From positions 5,254,322-5,318,321 of the forward strand of contig NZ_CP036273.1 of assembly GCF_007747215.1 (NCBI RefSeq): a stretch of 64,000 nucleotides of DNA, written 5' to 3'. The translations under genes and the position numbers were made by a program. Positions within the stretch are counted from its first letter, which is position 1. The number at the start of each line of letters is the position of its first letter. Source of the stretch: Urbifossiella limnaea (lineage in GTDB: Bacteria; Planctomycetota; Planctomycetia; Gemmatales; Gemmataceae). Below the pieces are notes generated by a model that was not told the DNA's origin, searched no databases, and saw only the letters and a list, made by a program, of their open reading frames with translations. Of the stretch, positions 43,255-50,770 are shown piece after piece.

Positions 43255-45426
43255 ATGCCGTTCCGACTGTCCGCCCTCTGCGCCCTCGTTCTCGCCGGCC
43301 CCGCGGCCGCCGGCCCGCCCACGTTCGAGACGGACGTGCAGCCCGTGCTGACGCGCTACGGCTGCAACCAGGGCGCGTGCCACGGCAAGGCCCGCGGGCA
43401 GAACGGCTTCCAGCTGTCGCTCCTCGCCTTCGACCACGACGCGGATTACGCGGCGCTGACCGCCGAAGCCCGCGGGCGTCGAGTCTTTCCGGCCAGCCCG
43501 CAGAACAGCCTGCTGCTCACGAAGGGGACCGGAATTGTGCCCCACGGCGGCGGCAAGAAATTGCCCCCCGACGGCCCCGAGTACCGCACGCTGTTGACGT
43601 GGATCGCTGCCGGCGCGCCGCGCACGCCCGCCGACGCGCCCAAGCTCGTCCGCATCAGCGTCACGCCGCCGACGAAGCAGCTGACGTTCGGCGCGAAGGT
43701 GCCGCTGTCGGTGACCGCGCACTGGTCCGACGGCCGCACCACCGACGTAACCCGACTGGCGCAGTTCTCCTCCAGCGAGAGCGTGTACGCCGCCGTGGAC
43801 CCGAGCGGCCTCGTCACCGCCGGGCCGATCCCCGGCGAAGCCGCGATCATGGCGCGGTTCATGGAACGTTTCGCTGTTGCGCCAATCGTAATCCCGCTGC
43901 CCGGCGCCGTGCCGGCCGAGGCGTACGACCGGCTGCCGCGGCGGAACTTCATCGACGGCCACGTCTGGGCGAAGCTCCGTCAGCTGGGTCTGACGCCGTC
44001 CAACCCGGCCGGCGAAGCCACGTTCCACCGCCGCGCCTTCCTCGACGTGATCGGCCGGCTGCCGACCCCGGACGAGACGCGCGCCTTCCTCGCCGACACC
44101 GCCGCCGACAAGCGCGAGAAGCTGATTGAACGGCTGTTGCAGCGGGCGGAGTACGCCGACTTCTGGGCGAACAAGTGGACCGACCTGCTGCGGCCGAACC
44201 CGTACCACGTCGGCATCAAGGCGACTTACAACCTCGACCAGTGGCTGCGGCGGGCGTTCCGCGAGAACATGCCGTACGACCGGTTCGCCCGCGAACTCAT
44301 CGCCGCGAAGGGGAGCACGTTCACGAACGGCGCCGTGGTGATGTACCGTGACCGCCGCGACCCGGCCGAGCTGACAACGCTCGTCGGGCAAATCTTCCTC
44401 GGCGTCCGGCTCGACTGCGCGAAGTGCCACCACCACCCGTTCGAGGTGTGGAGCCAGGACGATTTTTATAGCTTCGCGTCGTTCTTCGCCCGCATCGGCC
44501 GCAAGGGCGTCGGCATCTCCGCCCCCATCTCCGGCGGCGAGGAAACGGTCTTCGCCGCGCCCGCGGGCGCGGTGAAGCACCCGCTCACCGGCCGCACCAT
44601 GACGCCGACGCCGCTGCTCGGCAAGGCGCTGGACATCCCGCCGGATCAAGACCCGCGCGACGTGCTGGCCGCCTGGGCGACGGCGCCGGACAACCCGTTC
44701 TTCGCGAAGGTGATCGTCAACCGGGTGTGGGCCGACCTGATGGGCCGCGGCATCGTGGACCCGGTGGACGACCTCCGCGCCACGAACCCGCCGTCGAACC
44801 CCGAGTTGCTCGACGCCCTGGCCGCCGACTTCCGCCGCAACGGCTACGACCTGAAGAAGCTGATCCGCACGATCACGACGAGTCACGTGTACGGGCTGAG
44901 TACCGCTCCGAACGACCGCAATGCCGCGGACCTGCGGAACTACTCGCGCCACTACCGCCAGCGGCTACGGGCCGAGGTGCTGCTGGACATGGCGAGCGAC
45001 GTGACGGGCGTGCCGGAGGCGTTCGCCGCGATGCCGCCGGGGAGCCGGGCCGTGGAGGTGTGGACGGCACGGACCCCGAACGAGTTCCTGGACAGCTTCG
45101 GCCGCCCCGACCCGAACCAGGACCCGCCGTGCGAACGGACGAGCGACACGACCGTGGTGCAGGCGCTCCACCTGATGAACAGCCCGAACCTCCACCGGAA
45201 GGTGACGGCGGACAGCGGTCGAGCGGCGAAGCTGGCCACGAGTGACAAGCCGTTGTCAGCAATCGTCGAGGAGCTGTACCTGCTCGCCTACTCCCGGTTG
45301 CCGACAGACGCTGAGAAGGCCGCGGCCGTGCGCCGCTTCGAGCGCCCCGGCGCTAGCCGCCGGCAAGCGACGGAAGACCTGATGTGGGCGCTGCTGAACA
45401 CGCCCGAGTTTGTATTCAACGACTGA
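43255..45426 (+). CDS. DUF1549/DUF1553 protein with CNQGACH cytochrome site and Big-like domain
   Basis: 723 residues with a Sec signal (MPFRLSALCALVLAGPAAA). Residues about 24-110 are a PSCyt1-like domain whose haem-type motif reads CNQGACHGKARG, with four residues between the cysteines instead of two. A bacterial Ig-like (Big_2) domain follows (about 125-215, LSVTAHWSDGRTTDVT). DUF1549 then has CAKCHHHPFE, and DUF1553 has NPFFAKVIVNRVW and TTVVQALHLMN. This subtype differs from the CFKCHGP type at 50771-53746. A DUF1501 gene follows after 26 bp. Confidence 0.92.
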   Translation: MPFRLSALCALVLAGPAAAGPPTFETDVQPVLTRYGCNQGACHGKARGQNGFQLSLLAFDHDADYAALTAEARGRRVFPASPQNSLLLTKGTGIVPHGGGKKLPPDGPEYRTLLTWIAAGAPRTPADAPKLVRISVTPPTKQLTFGAKVPLSVTAHWSDGRTTDVTRLAQFSSSESVYAAVDPSGLVTAGPIPGEAAIMARFMERFAVAPIVIPLPGAVPAEAYDRLPRRNFIDGHVWAKLRQLGLTPSNPAGEATFHRRAFLDVIGRLPTPDETRAFLADTAADKREKLIERLLQRAEYADFWANKWTDLLRPNPYHVGIKATYNLDQWLRRAFRENMPYDRFARELIAAKGSTFTNGAVVMYRDRRDPAELTTLVGQIFLGVRLDCAKCHHHPFEVWSQDDFYSFASFFARIGRKGVGISAPISGGEETVFAAPAGAVKHPLTGRTMTPTPLLGKALDIPPDQDPRDVLAAWATAPDNPFFAKVIVNRVWADLMGRGIVDPVDDLRATNPPSNPELLDALAADFRRNGYDLKKLIRTITTSHVYGLSTAPNDRNAADLRNYSRHYRQRLRAEVLLDMASDVTGVPEAFAAMPPGSRAVEVWTARTPNEFLDSFGRPDPNQDPPCERTSDTTVVQALHLMNSPNLHRKVTADSGRAAKLATSDKPLSAIVEELYLLAYSRLPTDAEKAAAVRRFERPGASRRQATEDLMWALLNTPEFVFND

Positions 45427-45452
45427 TCACGACCCACCACGGAGTCGTCGGT

Positions 45453-46772
45453 ATGCCCGCCCACACGAACTGCGCCGGCGTTTCCCGCCGCGACTGCCTC
45501 CAACTCGGGCTCGGCGCCCTGCTCGGCGGCGGGCTCGCGTCCGCCCTCCGCGCCAAGGCGAGCGGCCCGGGCGCCCTCCCGGGCAACGCGAAGGCGTGCA
45601 TACTGGTCTGGATGGACGGCGGCCCCACGCACTACGAGATGTTCGACCCCAAGCCGAACGCCCCCGCCGAATTCCGTGGCGAGTTCGGCACCGTCGCCAC
45701 GGCCGTGCCCGGCGTCCGCTACTCCGAGCACATGAAGCAGCTCGCCGGGCTCCTCGGCAAGTACGCGATGATCCGCTCGGTCCGGCACGACCAGGGGAAC
45801 CACGGTGCGGGCAACCACTACATGATGACCGGGGCGCCGCCGCGCATCCCGGTCGGGTGCGGGGCGTTCGTCAGCTTCCACCCGAGCATGGGCTCGGTCG
45901 TCGCCGCCGAGAAGGGGGCACCCGCCGGGCTGCCGCCGTACTTCTCGATGCCGACCATGAGCCGGTCCGGCGGGCCGAACTTCCTCGGCGCCAAGTACGC
46001 CCCGTTCGTGGTGGACGGCAACCCCGGCTCGCCCGCTTTCCGTGTCCGCGACGTGGCACTGCCGGCCGGCCTCACCGACGACAGATTCGCCACCCGCACC
46101 GACATCCGCCGCGAGGTGGACACGTTCCGCCGAGACACCGACCGCGCGGCCGCCGACCCGGCCGTGGCGCTGGACGAGCACTACGTGCAGGCCCACGACC
46201 TGATGACCTCGGCGCCCGCGCAGGCCGCGTTCGACATCGGCCGCGAGCCGGAGCGCACCCGCGAGCGGTACGGCCGCAACCCGCTCGGCCAGCGCCTCCT
46301 CCTGGCCCGCCGGCTGGTCGAAGCGGGGGTGCCGTTCGTGACCGTGTATGACGGCGGGTGGGACCACCACACGAAGCTGTTCGAGACGCTGAAGGGCCGG
46401 CTGCCGGCGTGGGACAACAGCGTGGCGGCGGTGATCGAGGACCTGTCGCAGCGTGGCATGCTCGACGACACGCTGGTAATCGCGCTCGGCGAGTTCGGCC
46501 GCACGCCGCAGATCAACAAGGACGCCGGCCGCGACCACTGGTCGAACGCCATGAGCATCCTGTTCGCCGGCGGCCGCACGCCCGGCGGCCGCGTGATCGG
46601 CGCCACGGACACGCGCGGGTTCGCCGCGGTCGAACGGGTGTTGTCGCCGGAGAACTTCGTTTCGACGGTGTACGCGAAGCTCGGTATCGACCCCGGCAAG
46701 GTGCTGTACGGCCCGAACGGCCGGCCGGCGCACCTGGTCAGCGACCCGACGCCGATCCGCGAGCTGATGTGA
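45453..46772 (+). CDS. DUF1501 family Tat-exported protein
   Basis: 439 residues from ATG 45453. The signal is SRRDCLQLGLGALLGG (13-28), a Tat motif with Cys in place of the usual Phe. The core has LVWMDGGPTHYEMFDPKPNAPAEFRGEFGT, GEFGRTPQIN and GRDHW. It is the partner of the preceding DUF1549/DUF1553 gene (26 bp). An A-rich palindrome and a PPC-domain gene follow. Confidence 0.92.
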   Translation: MPAHTNCAGVSRRDCLQLGLGALLGGGLASALRAKASGPGALPGNAKACILVWMDGGPTHYEMFDPKPNAPAEFRGEFGTVATAVPGVRYSEHMKQLAGLLGKYAMIRSVRHDQGNHGAGNHYMMTGAPPRIPVGCGAFVSFHPSMGSVVAAEKGAPAGLPPYFSMPTMSRSGGPNFLGAKYAPFVVDGNPGSPAFRVRDVALPAGLTDDRFATRTDIRREVDTFRRDTDRAAADPAVALDEHYVQAHDLMTSAPAQAAFDIGREPERTRERYGRNPLGQRLLLARRLVEAGVPFVTVYDGGWDHHTKLFETLKGRLPAWDNSVAAVIEDLSQRGMLDDTLVIALGEFGRTPQINKDAGRDHWSNAMSILFAGGRTPGGRVIGATDTRGFAAVERVLSPENFVSTVYAKLGIDPGKVLYGPNGRPAHLVSDPTPIRELM

Positions 46773-46780
46773 AGCGAGGC

Positions 46781-46874
46781 TGGCCGCAAAAAGGCACAGA
46801 AGACACAAAAATGAAGACGAATACGACCCTGCGTTCTGTCTTCATTTTGTGTCTTCTGTGCCTTTTTGCGGCCA
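46781..46874. repeat. A-rich dispersed palindromic element, copy 2, serving as signal-peptide DNA
   Basis: The left arm (46781-46818, TGGCCGCAAAAAGGCACAGA onward) and right arm (46838-46874) are near-perfect reverse complements over 37 bp with one extra A. The spacer is 19 nt. The arms match those at 3611-3723. The start codon of the next gene (46811) lies in the left arm. The right arm encodes VFILCLLCLFAA, the hydrophobic core of its signal peptide. Confidence 0.85.
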
Positions 46875-48409
46875 ACCCGTCTACTGCCGTCGCGGCCCCT
46901 CCGGCGTTGACCTACCTCTTCCCCGCGGGCGGCCCGCGCGGCGGCACCGTCGAGGTGACCGCCTCCGGCACGTTCGACCCGTGGCCGGCGAAGGTCTGGG
47001 TCAGCCGGCCGGGCCTGACCGTCACCCCGGCGAAAGACAAGGGCAAGTTCACGGTCGCCGTCGCGGCCGACGCCGCGCCGGGGGTGTACTGGCTCCGCGC
47101 CCACAACGCCGACGGCGCCAGCCCGCTGCGCCCGTTCGTCGTCGGCACGCTGCCCGAGATCGTCGAGTCGGAACCGAACGACGAAACCGCACAGGCGAAG
47201 GTGATCGACGCACCTGGAGTCGTGGTCAACGGCCGGCTCGCGAAGGCCGGGGACGTGGATAGTTTCGCCGTGGCGCTGAAGCAGGGCCAGACGCTCGTGG
47301 CGTCCGTCGCCGCGAACGACACCCTGAAGTCGCCGATGGACGGCGTGTTGCAGGTCGTCTCGCCCGGCGGTTTCGTCGTGGACCAGAACAACGACCGCCG
47401 CGGCATGGATTCGCAGTTGACCTTCACGGCTCCCGCCGCGGGCACCTACGTCGTCCGACTGTTCGCCTTCCCGGCGACGCCGGATTCGAGCATCCGCCTG
47501 TTCGGCTCCGATGCCTGCGTGTACCGGCTGACGATCACCACCGGCGGGTTCGCCGAATTCGCCACGCCGTTGGCAGTTGCTCCGGACGGCGGCATCGTCG
47601 AGGTGACGGGCTGGAATGTGCCGGACGCGGCGCGGCGATTGACCGTCCCGAAGGGCGAGCCCGGGCCGGTGGACCTGTTTCACCCGCTGCTCGGCAACAC
47701 GATCCGCGTCCGCCGCGAGTCCGGAACGGTGACCGGGAAAGTCGAATCCGCCGGTGCCCCGTTCGAGACCACGGTTGCCGGCCGGAAGGGTCAACCGCTG
47801 GCGGTCCGCGCCGAGAGCCGGGCGGTCGGGCTCGACGTGAACCCGGTCGTCCGCGTGCTCGGCCCGGACGGCAAACAACTGGCCCGCGCCGAACCCGGAA
47901 AGCTGCACAGTGACACCGCGCTGACGTTCACGCCGCCCGCCGACGGCGAGTACCGCGTGGCCGTGTCCGACCTGTACGGCGCGGCCGGGCGGCGGGGCGT
48001 GTTCCTCCTGAAGGTGGCCGCCCCCGAACCGGACTACGACCTGAGCGTCCCCGCCGACCGGATCGCGGTGCCGCCCGGGAAGTCCGTCGATGTCACAGTG
48101 AAGGTCGCGCGGCGGAACGGCTTCTCGAAGCCGGTCGAGGTCGTGGCCGAGGGGCTGCCCGAGGGCGTGACGCTGGCGACGAAGGCCCCGGCGGGGAAGG
48201 CGGACCCGAACGCCGTCGTCGTGTCGCTGTCCGCCGGCAAGGCGGGGGTGAGCGGGGCGCTCCGGCTGGTCGGGCGGGTGGCGGGTGAGCCGGCGCTGTC
48301 GCGACCGGCCCGTGCCCCGAACGGCGAGTTCGACGAGCCGACCGCGGACCTGTGGGTGACGGTCAGCGACACCCCGGTGTCACCGCCGCCGCCGAAGAAG
48401 AAGCGCTAG
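46811..48409 (+). CDS. Exported PPC-domain (pre-peptidase C-terminal-like) protein
   Basis: 532 residues from ATG 46811. The signal peptide (1-28, ending STAVAA) comes from the A-rich palindrome. An IPT/Ig-like start (LTYLFPAGGPRGGTVEVTASG) is followed by PPC-type beta domains (SEPNDETAQAKVI, GDVDSFAVALKQGQTL, AAGTYVVRLFAF). The end is basic (PPPPKKKR). Planctomycetes often encode such proteins next to DUF1549-DUF1501 pairs, here 38 bp after the DUF1501 stop. No catalytic domain is seen; carbohydrate or surface binding is inference. Its TAG stop shares the CTAG palindrome with the convergent gene. Confidence 0.85.
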   Translation: MKTNTTLRSVFILCLLCLFAANPSTAVAAPPALTYLFPAGGPRGGTVEVTASGTFDPWPAKVWVSRPGLTVTPAKDKGKFTVAVAADAAPGVYWLRAHNADGASPLRPFVVGTLPEIVESEPNDETAQAKVIDAPGVVVNGRLAKAGDVDSFAVALKQGQTLVASVAANDTLKSPMDGVLQVVSPGGFVVDQNNDRRGMDSQLTFTAPAAGTYVVRLFAFPATPDSSIRLFGSDACVYRLTITTGGFAEFATPLAVAPDGGIVEVTGWNVPDAARRLTVPKGEPGPVDLFHPLLGNTIRVRRESGTVTGKVESAGAPFETTVAGRKGQPLAVRAESRAVGLDVNPVVRVLGPDGKQLARAEPGKLHSDTALTFTPPADGEYRVAVSDLYGAAGRRGVFLLKVAAPEPDYDLSVPADRIAVPPGKSVDVTVKVARRNGFSKPVEVVAEGLPEGVTLATKAPAGKADPNAVVVSLSAGKAGVSGALRLVGRVAGEPALSRPARAPNGEFDEPTADLWVTVSDTPVSPPPPKKKR

Positions 48410-49338
48410 CCGCGCCGCGGCAGCCGGTACGCCTCGCGGGCGTTCGCGGCCATCACCTTGCGGTACGCCGCGTCGCCCTTCCCTTTCACGAACTCGGTCG
48501 CGAGCGATACCACCCGCGCGAGCGGGGCGTAGTGGTCGCTCACCGGCCAGTTGGTGCCGAACACCAGCCGGTCGGCGCCGAACGCGGCCCACGCGGCGTC
48601 GAGCACCGGGCGGTAGAACGCCGCCTCGGTCGGCGCCCGTTGCTCGCGGCGGCGCGTCGAGTCGGCGAGCGCCGACAGCTTGCACCACACGGTCTTCGCC
48701 GCGGCCGCGGCCTTCAGCGCGCCGAGCCACTCCGCCGGCGGGTCACGACCGTCGATATGCGGGTTCCCGAGGTGGTTCACGACGATCCGCAGCGAGGGAA
48801 GCCGTCCCGCCAGCCACCCCGCCTCGGTGAACGCCGCGTGGTCGCCGTTCACGTCGAGTGTTCGGCCGGCGTCGGCGAGCGCCTTGAGGCGATCGAACTG
48901 GTCGCGGTCGGCCCGACAGGCCCGCACCTCGTCCGCGGTCACGCGGATGCCGACGAACTTCGGGTCGGCCGCGAGCCGGGTGAGGTTGCGGGTAAACTCG
49001 CGATCCTGTGGGAACAACCGGCCGACGACGCCGAGCAGGAACGGGTCGTCCTTCGCCAGCCCGAGCAGCCAGTCGGTGTCCTCGACGCGCGGGCTCGCCT
49101 CCACGACCACGGTGCCGGTGACGCCGAGCGGCGCCGCCAGCCGGCGGTACTCGGCCGGCAGCACCGGGCGGTACAACACGCGGTCGTCCTTCGCCGGCCA
49201 CGGCACGCCGCCGGGCCGCGTCGGGTCGTAGAAGTGGGTGTGAGTGTCGATCACCTCGGCGGCCGGCTGCCCGGCCGCGGCGCCGAGTGGCAGCGCGGTG
49301 ACACCAGCGGCCAGAGCCTCGCGGCGGGTAACGGTCAC
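48406..49338 (-). CDS. TIM-barrel amidohydrolase (COG3618-type) with Tat signal
   Basis: 310 residues from GTG 49338, which overlaps the stop of the upstream DUF1501 gene (GTGA). The N-terminus TVTRREALAAG is Tat-like, so it may be exported. DTHTHFYDP is the metal-binding start, VVNHLGNPHIDG and FGTNWPVSD carry the later His and Asp. COG3618 members hydrolyse lactones and related compounds (for example sugar lactones, 2-pyrone-4,6-dicarboxylate). As the third gene of a coupled DUF1549-DUF1501-amidohydrolase operon, it may act on a sugar-acid lactone from the same substrate. Confidence 0.87.
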   Translation of the reverse strand: MTVTRREALAAGVTALPLGAAAGQPAAEVIDTHTHFYDPTRPGGVPWPAKDDRVLYRPVLPAEYRRLAAPLGVTGTVVVEASPRVEDTDWLLGLAKDDPFLLGVVGRLFPQDREFTRNLTRLAADPKFVGIRVTADEVRACRADRDQFDRLKALADAGRTLDVNGDHAAFTEAGWLAGRLPSLRIVVNHLGNPHIDGRDPPAEWLGALKAAAAAKTVWCKLSALADSTRRREQRAPTEAAFYRPVLDAAWAAFGADRLVFGTNWPVSDHYAPLARVVSLATEFVKGKGDAAYRKVMAANAREAYRLPRRG

Positions 49339-50768
49339 GCGAGAATCTCCTTCACGACGCGGCCGTGGACGTCGGTGAGGCGGAAGTCGCGGCCGGCGTG
49401 GCGGACCGTCAGTCGCTCGTGGTCGAGGCCGAGGCAGTGGAGCATCGTGGCCTGCACGTCGTGGACGTGGACGGCGTTTTCGGCCGGGTGGAAGCCGAGT
49501 TCGTCGGTGCTACCGAAGGTGACGCCGCGCTTCACGCCGCCGCCGGCCATCCAGATCGTGTACGCCTGCGGGTGGTGGTCGCGGCCGAGGCTGCGGCCGA
49601 GCGTCGGGTTCGACTCCACCATCGGCGTCCGCCCGAACTCGCCGCCCCACACCACCAGCGTGCTGTCGAGCAGCCCGCGCCGCTTGAGGTCGGCGACCAG
49701 GGCGGCGCTGCCGCGGTCGGTGGCGCCGCAGTTCGTCCGCAGGTTCCCGGCCACGTCCGAGTGTCCGTCCCAGCCCTCGTGGTAAATCGTGATGTAGCGG
49801 ACGCCACGCTCCACCATCCGCCGCGCGAGGAGGCACGCCCGCGCGAAGCTCGGCTTGGCCGGTTCGGCCCCGTACAGCTCCAGCGTTTCCTTGCTCTCGC
49901 GGCTCAGATCGGTCAACTCCGGGGCGGCGGTCTGCAGGCGGAACGCCATCTCGTAGGCGGCCGTGCGGGTTGCGATCTCGGGGTCGCCGACCGCACCCTG
50001 CCGGCGACGATTCAGCTCGGTCACGAGGTCGAGCGTGTCGCGCTGCTGCCGGGCGTCCACGCCCGGCGGCAGCGACAGGTTCAGGATCGGGTCGCCGCCG
50101 TTGCGAAAGCGCACGCCGGTGTACGTGGTCGGGAGGAATCCGCTCGACCAGCACGCCGGCCCGCCGCTGATGCCGCCGCCGGTGCTCATGACCACGAACG
50201 CCGGCAGGTCGCGCGTCTCGCTGCCGAGGCCGTACAGCGCCCACGACCCGATGCTCGGCCGACCCGGTTGCGAGAAGCCGGTGTTGAAGAAGATCTGCGC
50301 CGGGGCGTGGTTGAACTGGTCAGTGTGGACGGCCTTCAGGATCGCGATGTCGTCCACAACCGTCGCCAGGCGCGGCAGCATCTCGGACAGTTCGGCGCCG
50401 CTGTTCCCGTGCCGCGCGAAGCGAAATCGGGGCCCGAGTACCGCAGCGTCGGGGCGGATGAAGGCGTAGCGCTGGCCGCGGATCACCTCCGGCGGCAGTG
50501 GCTTCCCTTCGAGCTTCGCCAGCGCCGGCTTGTGGTCGAACAGGTCGAGTTGGCTCGGCGCCCCGGCCATGAACAGGTGGATAACGGCCTTCGCCTTCGC
50601 CGGGAAGTGTGGCCGCCTCGGCGCCATCAGGGTCGGTGAGTCGGGGGCGTCACCTCCCGGATTCTGGGCGCGCGCCGAGCCCGCGAGCAGCGACGCGAGC
50701 GCGGCCTTGCCGACGCCGTAGCCGCAGTCGCGGAAGAAGTACCGGCGGGGAACGGGGAGGTCCGTCAC
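49335..50768 (-). CDS. DUF1501 family Tat-exported protein
   Basis: 477 residues from GTG 50768, with AAGGAG 5 nt upstream. A GTG two codons earlier (50774) overlaps the previous stop and is also possible. The Tat-like signal is PRRYFFRDCGYG. The core is HLFMAGAPSQLDLFDHKP, then GEFGRTPMVE and GRDHH. Very like the DUF1501 at 2176-3600, including the FRDCG signal and the VVLVSTG-type middle, and like it preceded by a CFKCHGP-type DUF1549 protein. Coupled to both neighbours. Confidence 0.92.
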   Translation of the reverse strand: MTDLPVPRRYFFRDCGYGVGKAALASLLAGSARAQNPGGDAPDSPTLMAPRRPHFPAKAKAVIHLFMAGAPSQLDLFDHKPALAKLEGKPLPPEVIRGQRYAFIRPDAAVLGPRFRFARHGNSGAELSEMLPRLATVVDDIAILKAVHTDQFNHAPAQIFFNTGFSQPGRPSIGSWALYGLGSETRDLPAFVVMSTGGGISGGPACWSSGFLPTTYTGVRFRNGGDPILNLSLPPGVDARQQRDTLDLVTELNRRRQGAVGDPEIATRTAAYEMAFRLQTAAPELTDLSRESKETLELYGAEPAKPSFARACLLARRMVERGVRYITIYHEGWDGHSDVAGNLRTNCGATDRGSAALVADLKRRGLLDSTLVVWGGEFGRTPMVESNPTLGRSLGRDHHPQAYTIWMAGGGVKRGVTFGSTDELGFHPAENAVHVHDVQATMLHCLGLDHERLTVRHAGRDFRLTDVHGRVVKEILA

Positions 50769-50770
50769 GG

